DNA of 51,998 bases from contig FONK01000013.1 in NCBI GenBank assembly GCA_900112915.1, forward strand, positions 1 to 51,998, in the 5' to 3' direction. The notes below the pieces were generated by a model, which saw only the letters and a list, made by a program, of their open reading frames with translations, did not search any database and was not told the DNA's origin. Both the position numbers and the translations under genes were made by a program. The DNA comes from Peptostreptococcaceae bacterium pGA-8. Lineage in GTDB: Bacteria; Bacillota; Clostridia; Peptostreptococcales; Anaerovoracaceae. Of this stretch, positions 44,891-51,998 are shown one piece after another; within the stretch, counting starts at the first letter, position 1, and each line of letters begins with the position of its first letter.

Positions 44891-44911
44891 CTAAAATTCC
44901 TTTCTTCTTTA

Positions 44912-45541
44912 TTACTTCGTTCCGTAAAGTCTGTCACCTGCATCACCGAGTCCCGGAACAATATATGCATGTTCATTAAGCTTCTCATCCTTTGAGGCAA
45001 TATAGATATCCACATCCGGATGAGCCTTCTGAAGAACCTCAATTCCTTCAGGTGATGCAATTAGGCACATAAATGTAATATGCTTGCCGCCTCTTTGCTT
45101 GATAAAATCAATAGCTGCTATGGCAGAGCCTCCGGTTGCCAGCATAGGATCAACTACGAAGGTCTGTCTATTTTCAATGTCGGTAGGCAGCTTACAATAA
45201 TACTCCACCGGCTGATGAGTTTCAGGGTCTCTGTAGAGTCCCACATGTCCAACCTTGGCATTTGGAACCAAGGCAAGCATTCCATCTACAAAGCCCAGCC
45301 CTGCACGAAGAATCGGAACAATGGCAATATCCTGTCCCTTCAGCATCTTTGTCTTGGTCTTGCAAATAGGAGTTTCAATTTCAACATCCTCAAGAGGAAG
45401 ATGTCTGGTGGCCTCAAATCCCATTAGCATTGAAATTTCCTTAGCCAGTTCTCTAAATTCCTTAACTGTAGTTTCCTTGCTTCTCATCAAGGATACCTTG
45501 TGTTGAATTAACGGATGATCAAAAACATATACCTTTCCCAT
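44912..45541 (-). CDS. upp: uracil phosphoribosyltransferase
   Basis: The 209-residue enzyme makes UMP from uracil and PRPP. The PRPP-binding motif [15 protein letters not shown] and the C-terminal [17 protein letters not shown]-type block are present. The frame is open seven codons upstream, but GGAGG precedes ATG 45541 and [11 protein letters not shown] is the family N-terminus. It follows rpiB closely, in the usual firmicute order. Confidence 0.97.
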   Translation of the reverse strand: MGKVYVFDHPLIQHKVSLMRSKETTVKEFRELAKEISMLMGFEATRHLPLEDVEIETPICKTKTKMLKGQDIAIVPILRAGLGFVDGMLALVPNAKVGHVGLYRDPETHQPVEYYCKLPTDIENRQTFVVDPMLATGGSAIAAIDFIKQRGGKHITFMCLIASPEGIEVLQKAHPDVDIYIASKDEKLNEHAYIVPGLGDAGDRLYGTK

Positions 45542-45554
45542 TTTTCCCTCCATC

Positions 45555-45983
45555 TTACTCATCTAATAAATCTATTCTTCTCTGGTGTCTTCCACCTTGG
45601 AATTCTTCTGAAAGCCATGCCTTAACTATCTCCTTGGCAAGCTCAGGTGATGTGAGTCTGCCTCCCAGCGAAAGCATATTCGCATTATTATGCTGCTTTG
45701 ATAGTTTTGCCATTTCGACAGAGGTACATAGGGCACATCTCGCACCTTTAACCCTGTTTGCCGCAATGGAAATTCCTATTCCCGAGCCGCAAAAAACTAT
45801 TCCCAGCTGCGCTTTTCCTCCTGCCACGGCTTCTGCACATAGCCTTCCGTAAATCGGGTAATCTACAGACTCATCTGAATTGGTTCCCAAATCTACCAGC
45901 TTGTACCCTTCTTCCCTCAGATACTCTCTAATATATTTTTTAAGTTCAACACCGCCATGATCTGCCGCCAAAGCTATTATCAT
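45555..45983 (-). CDS. rpiB: ribose-5-phosphate isomerase B
   Basis: The 142-residue RpiB/LacAB-family enzyme interconverts ribose-5-phosphate and ribulose-5-phosphate. [10 protein letters not shown] at the N-terminus, [23 protein letters not shown] in the middle (catalytic Cys in the FCGSG loop) and [12 protein letters not shown] are typical. It lies 39 nt after tsaC and just before upp. Confidence 0.95.
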   Translation of the reverse strand: MIIALAADHGGVELKKYIREYLREEGYKLVDLGTNSDESVDYPIYGRLCAEAVAGGKAQLGIVFCGSGIGISIAANRVKGARCALCTSVEMAKLSKQHNNANMLSLGGRLTSPELAKEIVKAWLSEEFQGGRHQRRIDLLDE

Positions 45984-46022
45984 TCCTTCACCTCTTAAAA
46001 TTACTTTCCGTCAATTAGCTGA

Positions 46023-47084
46023 CTACAGCTGAACCACATTATATCCAGCTGATTTGAGCATTCTGTTCATAACTGAAAATCCGACTTCGTTTTCTTCAAG
46101 GGCATATGCCAGAATAAGCTCCGCTCCCTCATCGTCTGCATCTCTAAGCTGCTTGAAGAAACCCCTGGCAGCCTCTCTCGAGTCATCAAAGAATATTACC
46201 TTTACCTGAAGTCCTTCAGCCTCCGCCTTCTGCCGTCTCTCCTTCACAGCCAAGTCAACCTTGGCTCTGTCACCTTGAAAAATAACCATTTGCCCCTTAG
46301 GGGCATAGTGCTTATACTTCATCCCCGGTGACTTAGGTCCCATGCCGGAGGCTTTTTCAGTCTCACCGCCATCTCGGTCTTCATCCTCAGCTTCAGAACC
46401 TTCCCCATAGCAGGGCTCCTTAAGTTCAATTTTCGCAAAGAGACTTCTATCCATTTCCACAGGCTTTCCCAAGACCTCGGAAAGCTCCGAGGCAGTAACA
46501 ATCCCCGGTCTCAAAATCGTCGGTATTTCACCGGTCAAATCGAGAACTGTAGACTCAATTCCCACCTGACAATCTCCACCACGGATTATCCCCTCTATTC
46601 GTCCGTCTAAATCCTTAGAAGCATGCTCCCACTTAGTAGGACTGGGCTTTCCCGACAAATTTGCCGAAGGTGCCGCAATGGCACAGCCTGACTTTTCAAT
46701 CAGCTTAAGAGCCACCTTATCCGAAGGCATTCGCACTGCCACCGTATCAAGTCCGCCGGTTGTTACCTTAGGCACTGCAGGTTTTTTGTTCATAATCATC
46801 GTCAAAGGTCCCGGCCAGAACCTATCCGCCAAAACACTTGCATCCTCAGGTATTTCCTCGGCTAAAAGCTTCAAATCGTCAAAGTGCGATATATGCACAA
46901 TCATTGGATTATCACAGGGTCTGCCCTTCGCCTTATATACATTTTTAACCGCCGCTTCATTTAGGGCATCCGCACCGAGTCCGTAAACGGTTTCAGTTGG
47001 AAAAGCCACCAGCTTGCCTTTTTTAATCAGCTCTGCGGCCTTTTCCAGGTCGGCTTCACTATCTGTAAAATAAATCGTTTTCAT
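46023..47084 (-). CDS. tsaC: L-threonylcarbamoyladenylate synthase (Sua5 type)
   Basis: The 353-residue enzyme makes threonylcarbamoyl-AMP from threonine, bicarbonate and ATP for the t6A37 modification of ANN-reading tRNAs. The YrdC domain (about 1-205) has FPTETVYGLGADA and KGRPCDNPMIVH. The C-terminal Sua5 domain (about 255-353) makes it the long Sua5/YwlC form, and a Glu/Asp-rich linker lies near 225-245. The ATG at 47084 is preferred over one two codons upstream, which would touch the GGGGG ribosome binding site. It follows prfA, as in Bacillus. Confidence 0.94.
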   Translation of the reverse strand: MKTIYFTDSEADLEKAAELIKKGKLVAFPTETVYGLGADALNEAAVKNVYKAKGRPCDNPMIVHISHFDDLKLLAEEIPEDASVLADRFWPGPLTMIMNKKPAVPKVTTGGLDTVAVRMPSDKVALKLIEKSGCAIAAPSANLSGKPSPTKWEHASKDLDGRIEGIIRGGDCQVGIESTVLDLTGEIPTILRPGIVTASELSEVLGKPVEMDRSLFAKIELKEPCYGEGSEAEDEDRDGGETEKASGMGPKSPGMKYKHYAPKGQMVIFQGDRAKVDLAVKERRQKAEAEGLQVKVIFFDDSREAARGFFKQLRDADDEGAELILAYALEENEVGFSVMNRMLKSAGYNVVQL

Positions 47085-47105
47085 TGCCATCCCCCATGCC
47101 GGACC

Positions 47106-48170
47106 TTAGAAATTCTTCATTTTTTCGGCTTGCTCGTGGGTGATCAGTCCGTCGATTATGTCGTCCAAATCTCCGTCTAAAATTCCATCAAGTTTATATA
47201 AGGTCAAGCCGATTCTGTGGTCGGATACCCTTCCCTGTGGGAAGTTGAAGGTTCTTATTCTTTCGGAGCGGTCTCCTGAACCCACTTGGCTCTTTCTTTC
47301 TGCTGAAATTTCCTCATTTTGCTGTTGAAGCTTAAGGTCGTACAGCCTTGCCCTCAGCACCTTGAAGGCCTTTTCCTTATTCTTAATCTGAGATTTTTCG
47401 TCCTGACATGTAACCACCAGACCTGTCGGCTCGTGAGTAAGTCTAACTGCGGAATCCGTTGTATTTACACACTGTCCGCCGTTCCCTGATGCTCTATATA
47501 CATCGACTCTTACATCGTTTACATTCAGGTCAACCTCAACATCATCAATTTCCGGCAAAACAGCCACAGTCGCCGCAGATGTGTGAATTCTTCCGCTGGA
47601 TTCGGTTTCAGGAACTCTCTGAACTCTGTGAACACCGCTTTCGTATTTCAGTCTTGAATACGCCCCCTTACCCTTGATCAGGATAACGGCTTCTTTGATG
47701 CCGCCGATGCCGGTTTCGTTAATTTCAATTGCTTCAGTCTTCCATCTGTGACGCTCCGCATAACGCATATACATTCTAAGCAGATCCTGCCCGAACAAAG
47801 CAGCCTCATCTCCACCTGTACCTGCTCTAATTTCCAGAATTACATTCTTCTCGTCGTTAGGGTCCTTAGGGAGCAGCAGAACCTTAAGCTCAGCTTCCAT
47901 ATCTTCAATGGCATCCTCCAGCTGGCCGGCTTCCGCCTTTGCCATATCACGAAGCTCCTCGTCAGACTCCATTTCAATCAGCTCCTTAGCATCTGCCAAC
48001 TCCTTCTTTGCTTTTTTATATTCCTTATATTTATTTACGATAGGCTCCATTTCGCCCATTTCCTTTATGTGCTTCTGCCATAAAGGCTGGTCGTTGATAA
48101 CCTCCGGATCGCTTACCTTCAGGGAAAGCTCGTCATATTTTTCCAATATAAAATCTAATTTATCAAACAT
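47106..48170 (-). CDS. prfA: peptide chain release factor 1
   Basis: The 354-residue RF1 ends translation at UAA and UAG. The GGQ motif for peptide release is at 231-233 ([10 protein letters not shown]). The anticodon-like tripeptide is PET at 187-189, the RF1 PxT form, not the SPF of RF2. The length is standard. It heads prfA-tsaC-rpiB-upp-tyrS, with an extended -10 promoter just upstream. Confidence 0.97.
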   Translation of the reverse strand: MFDKLDFILEKYDELSLKVSDPEVINDQPLWQKHIKEMGEMEPIVNKYKEYKKAKKELADAKELIEMESDEELRDMAKAEAGQLEDAIEDMEAELKVLLLPKDPNDEKNVILEIRAGTGGDEAALFGQDLLRMYMRYAERHRWKTEAIEINETGIGGIKEAVILIKGKGAYSRLKYESGVHRVQRVPETESSGRIHTSAATVAVLPEIDDVEVDLNVNDVRVDVYRASGNGGQCVNTTDSAVRLTHEPTGLVVTCQDEKSQIKNKEKAFKVLRARLYDLKLQQQNEEISAERKSQVGSGDRSERIRTFNFPQGRVSDHRIGLTLYKLDGILDGDLDDIIDGLITHEQAEKMKNF

Positions 48171-48205
48171 TGCTTCTCTCCATTTTTTATCTTCATTAAC
48201 ATAAC

Positions 48206-48214
48206 ATTATAGCA
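48206..48214 (-). promoter_or_regulatory. extended -10 promoter before prfA
   Basis: The minus strand reads TGCTATAAT (TGn plus a perfect TATAAT), about 36 nt before the prfA ATG. No good -35 is seen, which is common for extended -10 promoters. Confidence 0.65.
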
Positions 48215-48295
48215 TAATCTATAGATGAAATTCTACTGTTTTGGATTATTTATTTTTGTGCCTTAAATTACTCATACTGAGGATTTTGCAGATTC

Positions 48296-48322
48296 AAAAA
48301 AGCTGCCTCATAGAGACAGCTT
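48296..48322 (-). terminator. terminator after rpmE
   Basis: A 12-bp stem on the minus strand (AAAAGCTGTCTC with GAGGCAGCTTTT, one G-T pair, 3-nt loop) is followed by TTGAATC after a run of six T. It lies 19 nt past the rpmE stop. Confidence 0.85.
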
Positions 48323-48340
48323 TTCTTGTTTATTTGATTA

Positions 48341-48541
48341 TTAGTCAATGTTGTACTTGTTCTTAAATTTCTCAACACGTCCGCCACGATTGATAAATTT
48401 CTGCTGACCTGTAAAGAACGGATGACAAGCTGAGCATACATCCAGTCTCAACTCTGCTTCTGTTGATTTAGTAACAAAAGAATTTCCACATGCGCAAGTT
48501 ACTTTACATTCCTTATAATCAGGATGGATTCCTTCCTTCAT
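48341..48541 (-). CDS. rpmE: 50S ribosomal protein L31 (zinc form)
   Basis: The 66-residue L31 keeps the four zinc Cys (C16, C18, C36, C39; CACG and CSACH), so it is the zinc-binding type. KEGIHPDY at the start and [17 protein letters not shown] at the end are typical. It is immediately upstream of prfA, as in many Firmicutes, but has its own terminator. Confidence 0.97.
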   Translation of the reverse strand: MKEGIHPDYKECKVTCACGNSFVTKSTEAELRLDVCSACHPFFTGQQKFINRGGRVEKFKNKYNID

Positions 48542-48614
48542 GTTCTACCTCTTTCCTGCTCAGGTTGCCCCTTGCATAATTTTTATAACAGAGAATCTCT
48601 CCATTAGCCTTTAT

Positions 48615-48643
48615 ACTATATCACACTTTATTCATCGACACAA
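48615..48643 (-). promoter_or_regulatory. rpmE promoter
   Basis: The minus strand has TTGTGT (48638-48643), a 17-nt spacer and TATAGT (48615-48620), about 70 nt before the ATG. Confidence 0.6.
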
Positions 48644-48658
48644 GGACTTTTTATTTCT

Positions 48659-49354
48659 CTACAACATGGAATTTAAAAAATCCTTAAGCCTCTTGGTTTT
48701 AGGCATATCAAAAATTTCCTCGGGACTTCCTTCCTCGAGAATCCTTCCTTCAGCCATAAACAGCACTCTGTCCGACACATCCCTGGCGAACTTCATTTCA
48801 TGGGTCACAAGTGCCATGGTCATATGCTCACCGGCAAGCTTCTTCATTACCTCAAGGACACTTCCCGTAATTTCCGGGTCCAGAGCCGACGTAGGCTCAT
48901 CGAAGAGCATTAAGTCCGGCTTCATCGCCAAGCTTCTGGCAATGGCAATTCTTTGTTTCTGACCGCCTGAAACCTGTGCAGGATATACATTAGCCTTATC
49001 AGCCAGCCCAACCATTTCCAGCAGCTCTTTTGCCTCTGCAATTACATCTGCTTTAGGTCTCTTCAACACCTTTACAGGCGCATAGGTTATATTCTCCAAA
49101 CAGGTCATATGCGGAAAAAGGTTGAAATGCTGAAAAACCATACTGGTCCTTCCTCTTAAATCAATCTTTCCGGAGGTAGGTGTTGAAAGTCCGTTTATGC
49201 ACCTCAAAAGAGTGCTCTTGCCGGATCCTGACGGCCCGATAATGGTGACAATTTCTCCTTTGTTTATGGAAAAATCCACGCCTCCAAGAGCCTTAACATT
49301 TTCATATTCCTTGACGATATTGGTCATTTTCAAAATAGTTTTGTCTTCAGTCAC
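48659..49354 (-). CDS. polar amino-acid ABC transporter ATPase
   Basis: The 231-residue ATP-binding subunit energises amino-acid import. Walker A is GPSGSGKST (40-48), the signature is VSGGQKQ (128-134), Walker B with catalytic Glu is LMLFDEP (148-154), and the H-loop is VTHE near 185. It is of the GlnQ/TcyC class. It starts 2 nt after the permease gene, the last gene of the three-gene operon. Confidence 0.95.
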   Translation of the reverse strand: MTEDKTILKMTNIVKEYENVKALGGVDFSINKGEIVTIIGPSGSGKSTLLRCINGLSTPTSGKIDLRGRTSMVFQHFNLFPHMTCLENITYAPVKVLKRPKADVIAEAKELLEMVGLADKANVYPAQVSGGQKQRIAIARSLAMKPDLMLFDEPTSALDPEITGSVLEVMKKLAGEHMTMALVTHEMKFARDVSDRVLFMAEGRILEEGSPEEIFDMPKTKRLKDFLNSML

Positions 49355-49356
49355 GG

Positions 49357-50025
49357 CTACTCCTCCTTTGCGTCATATCTGTTAAAATAGGCTTCCAGCT
49401 TATTTGCCACCAGGGTGAGCAGAAAGTTCAGGAACAGATAAATTATAGCTGCTTCAAGAAACACGAAAACAGACGAGGTTCGATTTACAATTCCGTAGGT
49501 CACCTTCATCAGCTCCATCATTCCGATTGCCTGTACCAAAGCGGTATCCTTAACAAGGGTAATGGTTTCATTTATAATCGACGGCAAAATGGCCTTCATG
49601 GTCTGAGGCAGAACAATGTCAAAGAGGGTCTGCTTCTTGGAAAGCTGCAATGAATGAGCCGCCTCAAACTGCCCCCTGTCGACGCTGTTAATTCCGCCCC
49701 TGTAGATTTCAGCAAAATACGCCGCATAGTTTAGGGCAAAGGTTAGGGTCGCTGTTGAAAAAACATTCAAGGTCACCCCTGTCATAATCGGTATGAAGAA
49801 ATAGAAGAAGAACAACTGCAAAATAAGCGGTGTTCCTCTAAATAGCCACACATAGGTGCTGCATATAAATTTAATGGGAAAAAACCTGCTGTTGGAGCCA
49901 AGTGCAAAGGGAAGTCCAAGGGGTAAAGACAAAACAAGGGTAAAGCCGAAGAGCTTTATCGTATTCCAGGTTCCCTCCATAAGCAACGGCATATCAGCCT
50001 GTATGGTGTTAAATATATCTGTCAT
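49357..50025 (-). CDS. polar amino-acid ABC transporter permease
   Basis: The 222-residue HisM/GlnP-type permease has about five membrane helices. The ATPase-coupling EAA-like loop [21 protein letters not shown] lies at about 134-154 (shortened here: [12 protein letters not shown]). [12 protein letters not shown] near residue 64 is a family hallmark. Only one permease gene is present, so a homodimer is likely. AGGAG precedes the ATG, just after an intercistronic hairpin. Confidence 0.94.
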   Translation of the reverse strand: MTDIFNTIQADMPLLMEGTWNTIKLFGFTLVLSLPLGLPFALGSNSRFFPIKFICSTYVWLFRGTPLILQLFFFYFFIPIMTGVTLNVFSTATLTFALNYAAYFAEIYRGGINSVDRGQFEAAHSLQLSKKQTLFDIVLPQTMKAILPSIINETITLVKDTALVQAIGMMELMKVTYGIVNRTSSVFVFLEAAIIYLFLNFLLTLVANKLEAYFNRYDAKEE

Positions 50026-50037
50026 TTTCTCCTACAA

Positions 50038-50067
50038 GGAGCTAGAACAAAACCTTGCTCTAGCTCC
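50038..50067 (-). other. intercistronic hairpin between binding-protein and permease genes
   Basis: A perfect 9-bp stem GGAGCTAGA / TCTAGCTCC (50038-50046, 50059-50067), with a further CAA/TTG pairing inside the loop, lies just before the permease ribosome binding site. No T run follows, so it is more likely an mRNA stabiliser or processing element than a terminator. It would raise the binding protein above the membrane subunits. Confidence 0.7.
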
Positions 50068-50131
50068 ACCTTTCTTACATTCATTTAAAATTTATCAATA
50101 TTAAATTTCTTTTCACGCTGCTTCGGAAATT

Positions 50132-50932
50132 TTATTTAAAGACCACAATATCCTTTCCGAACCACTTTTCGCTTATCTCTTTTGCCTTGCCGTTGTCAAT
50201 AAGCTTCTTAATTGCGTCATTAACCTTATCTCTCAGGTCAGTATTGCCTTTCTTAAATCCGATTACATAAAAATCATCTCCCAGATCCAGCTTGCAAACC
50301 TTAAGCACACCGTCCATGTTCTTGTTCTTAAACTCACCCAGAACCTGGTCAATTACCACTACGTCAAGTCGTCCTGCCTTCAAGTCCAAAATCGCATCAT
50401 CATAGCTGCCATACTCTGTAATCTTTTCCTTAAAGGACTCATATTCCTCATTTGCCGTTAGAACCTCAAGGGCTGATGATTTAGCCTGAGTGCCTATATT
50501 ATATTTCGACAAATCAGCCGCCTTTTCCACATTTACATCGTCAGATAAGGTCATAATGATAATCTTGTTGTCAAGATACTTCTTGGAAAGCTCCATAGCC
50601 TTTTCTCGCTCAGGAGTCTGAGACATTCCATTCCAAATACAATCTATATTTCCCGACTCCAGCTCTAATTCCTTAGCATCCCAGTTAATAGGCTTAAACT
50701 CGATCTTCATTCCCAGCTCTTCTCCTACAGCCTTCGCCAAGTCTATATCAAAGCCTACAAGGTCTCCTGCCTCATCCCTATACCCCATTGGAGCAAAGGT
50801 ATCATCAAGACCGACCACCAGCTTTTTTTCCTCTGTGCTTTCCTGCTTTCCTAAACAGCCTGTTGTCAAAGCTGCAATCCCGAGAATCATAATTAAGGTC
50901 ATCAATACCGCAACTGCTTTTCTAAATTTCAT
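50132..50932 (-). CDS. amino-acid ABC transporter substrate-binding lipoprotein
   Basis: This 266-residue extracellular solute-binding protein (family 3) has a signal peptide whose lipobox LTTGC ends at C26, so it is lipid-anchored outside the membrane. The ligand-binding fold shows FAPMGYRDEAGDLVGFDIDLA near 46-66 (key part GFDIDLA) and IDCIWNGMSQTPER near 97. These place it with cystine/polar amino-acid binders; the exact amino acid cannot be read. It is the first gene of the operon, with a strong promoter. Confidence 0.93.
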   Translation of the reverse strand: MKFRKAVAVLMTLIMILGIAALTTGCLGKQESTEEKKLVVGLDDTFAPMGYRDEAGDLVGFDIDLAKAVGEELGMKIEFKPINWDAKELELESGNIDCIWNGMSQTPEREKAMELSKKYLDNKIIIMTLSDDVNVEKAADLSKYNIGTQAKSSALEVLTANEEYESFKEKITEYGSYDDAILDLKAGRLDVVVIDQVLGEFKNKNMDGVLKVCKLDLGDDFYVIGFKKGNTDLRDKVNDAIKKLIDNGKAKEISEKWFGKDIVVFK

Positions 50933-50958
50933 TCATACTACCTCCATTTCCGTTGCCT

Positions 50959-50974
50959 CGATATTTCGATATCG
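50959..50974. repeat. CGATAT inverted repeat in the ABC operon leader
   Basis: CGATAT / ATATCG (50959-50964, 50969-50974) with a 4-nt centre lies in the 5' UTR between the promoter and the binding-protein gene. It may form a small mRNA hairpin. Confidence 0.55.
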
Positions 50975-51000
50975 CTACATTGTATTAAAGCGTTAAATGA

Positions 51001-51029
51001 ATAATAACACCCTTTCGAGGTGATGTCAA
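51001..51029 (-). promoter_or_regulatory. promoter of the amino-acid ABC operon
   Basis: The minus strand has TTGACA (51024-51029), a 17-nt spacer and TATTAT (51001-51006). The spacer and -10 are overlapped by one arm of a long-range inverted repeat. Confidence 0.85.
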
Positions 51030-51077
51030 GCCCTGAAATTGAGATTTATCGGAATTAACATTTTCAAAAGGGTGTTA
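51005..51077. repeat. long-range inverted repeat around the ABC promoter
   Basis: TAACACCCTTT (51005-51015) and AAAGGGTGTTA (51067-51077) are perfect 11-bp complements, extending to 13 of 14. Their centres are 62 bp apart. One arm covers the spacer and -10 of the ABC promoter, and the other lies about 40 bp upstream of the -35, just after the stop codon of the surface-protein gene. Confidence 0.8.
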
Positions 51078-51095
51078 GTTGTATGTTTTTAGGAT

Positions 51096-51998
51096 TTATT
51101 TATCCGTTTTTCTTCTTTTGTTTACATACACTGCAAGTCCGCTCATTGCAAGTGCCAACATAGCAAACTCATACGGCATATTACTATCGCCTGTTGCAGG
51201 TGTTTTCTTTGTTACATTTGCTTTAGCAGTTGTTTCAGGCTTTACTGTAGGCTCAGGTTTGTTCGGTACATCAGGCTTGTTCGGTACGTCAGGATTAACC
51301 GGAGGGTTATCCGGATTATCCGGCTGTACAGGCTCACCCGGTTCAGGATTTACAGGGTTCTCCTTTGCCACAAATACATATGGGGAGAAATCCTTAGCCA
51401 TAAAGGTTACCGTTTTTCCTTCAACATTAACCTTCTCCACCTTTTCAAACTTACCATCTGCGGTCATATGGTATACCTCAAGATTGTCTGTCTTAATGCT
51501 CTTAAGGACTACCTTTACCAGCATATCCTTATCAGGAACATATACTGTTTCATCACTACCTATTACCTTAACAAAGTGAATGTCATAGGCTTCTAAATCA
51601 AGTCCCTTGAAGTGTTCCTTAATCTGCTTTAACAGGTTCTCTTCCAGCTCTCCGGTAACCTGCTTTATTTCCGGTTCCGGTACAGCAGGCTTATCCTCAA
51701 GGACAACCTCTACTGTTACTTCCTTACCAGGCATTGTGAAGCTTCCGCCGTTTTCTACAGGCTTTCCGTCAGCTGTGATTGACTTAATCTGCTTGCCTTC
51801 CTCTATGCCTGTTACTTCAACCTTTACCTTCTCATCCTTTGACGCCTGTTCAGGACTTACCTTAACTGTTGCGGTTCCTCCTGTAACATTGGTTTTTACC
51901 TGATATTTAACCTTTTCCCAGTGTGCATGAAGGATCATATCCTTTTCAACCTTACCGGTGTCAAAGTTCCACTTAGCTCCGCCTTCTTCCGCTGTGAA
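51096..51998 (-). CDS. cell-wall-anchored surface protein, C-terminal part (5' end outside window)
   Basis: The frame stays open to the window edge, so this is the C-terminal 300 residues of a larger protein. The first 27 residues, ending WNFDTGKVEKDMILHAHW, resemble the end of a Listeria-Bacteroides (InlB B-type) repeat. A KVSPEQASKDEKVKVEV beta domain follows. A Pro/Asn-rich wall-spanning stretch contains repeats of PDVPNK. The C-terminus has the sorting-like signal TPATGD, a hydrophobic helix and KRRK. TPATG replaces canonical LPxTG. An 18-nt DNA repeat at 51256-51291 encodes the PDVPNK copies. Confidence 0.85.
   Translation of the reverse strand, partial: FTAEEGGAKWNFDTGKVEKDMILHAHWEKVKYQVKTNVTGGTATVKVSPEQASKDEKVKVEVTGIEEGKQIKSITADGKPVENGGSFTMPGKEVTVEVVLEDKPAVPEPEIKQVTGELEENLLKQIKEHFKGLDLEAYDIHFVKVIGSDETVYVPDKDMLVKVVLKSIKTDNLEVYHMTADGKFEKVEKVNVEGKTVTFMAKDFSPYVFVAKENPVNPEPGEPVQPDNPDNPPVNPDVPNKPDVPNKPEPTVKPETTAKANVTKKTPATGDSNMPYEFAMLALAMSGLAVYVNKRRKTDK

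Noticed and set aside
44891-44911. T-box riboswitch before tyrS
   Set aside because: Only about 20 nt separate upp and tyrS, far too short for a T-box; no T-box sequence AGGGTGGNACCGCG is seen upstream in the operon.
51079-51579. Plus-strand frame with Gly-Leu-Phe-Gly-Thr-Ser repeats
   Set aside because: It is the antisense reading of the Pro/Asn-rich wall-spanning repeats of the surface protein. The minus strand has the sorting signal and stop codon that make biological sense.

Overview
The window reads as chromosomal DNA from a low-GC anaerobic firmicute of the Clostridia. The evidence is a pyruvate formate-lyase/activase pair, an arginine deiminase pathway, FeoB iron uptake, strong AGGAGG-type ribosome binding sites and many TTGACA/TATAAT-like promoters. 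Stretches of the 16S gene (for example around 1100-1500) resemble, from memory, the Mogibacterium / [Eubacterium] group (Anaerovoracaceae, former Clostridiales Family XIII). That placement is a recollection and not a database match. No phage, IS element, CRISPR array or plasmid gene was seen, and the gene content is mostly core metabolism.

Layout. 1-2215: end of an rRNA operon on the minus strand (spacer with boxA, tRNA-Ile, 16S, leader, two tandem promoters). 2216-4450: AT-rich spacer, then a plus-strand NhaC antiporter. 4491-10112 (minus): pflB-pflA and a U32 protein. 10281-14057 (minus): a sodium/amino-acid symporter downstream of a GlnK/GlnL-like two-component system. 14186-17453 (minus): arcB-arcA-arcC. 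17609-23370 (minus): a tight five-gene unit of DtxR regulator, Na/Pi transporter, MreB-like protein, THUMP methyltransferase and MocR regulator. 23530-26672 (plus): the feo iron-uptake operon, divergent from the DtxR gene. 26725-30372: threonine aldolase, GDPD phosphodiesterase, an unknown membrane protein and an E2-like protein. 30545-34857 (minus): thiolase, DUF2156, isochorismatase-like, SurE and sirtuin genes. 34927-40936 (plus): patatin, second MocR regulator, nitroreductase, NusG-II protein, Gx transporter and aminopeptidase P. 41032-48541 (minus): FAD dehydrogenase, L13-S9, and a housekeeping run rpmE / prfA-tsaC-rpiB-upp-tyrS. 48659-51998 (minus): a polar amino-acid ABC transporter and the 3' part of a wall-anchored surface protein.

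How it fits together. Energy comes from pyruvate cleavage (Pfl), from arginine fermentation (arcA: citrulline plus ammonia; arcB: carbamoyl phosphate; arcC: ATP) and probably from other amino acids, imported by the symporter and the ABC transporter. Iron homeostasis looks self-contained: a short DtxR protein with its primary metal site, and two GTTAGC-N4-GCTAAC/T boxes in front of feo.

The points most worth a second look are these. (1) Both MocR-type regulators have lost the lysine that binds PLP, and one sits just upstream of the arc operon next to a paired GGTAC repeat. (2) A stand-alone E2/CAT-fold protein lacks its catalytic histidine, and its promoter is covered by an 11-bp-arm inverted repeat. 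(3) The ABC-transporter promoter is bracketed by 11-bp inverted arms about six helical turns apart. (4) The sirtuin and patatin promoters face each other and overlap. (5) Aminopeptidase P carries an in-frame 60-bp tandem duplication, and a 13-bp tandem repeat lies just downstream of it. I found no clearly new multi-gene system.
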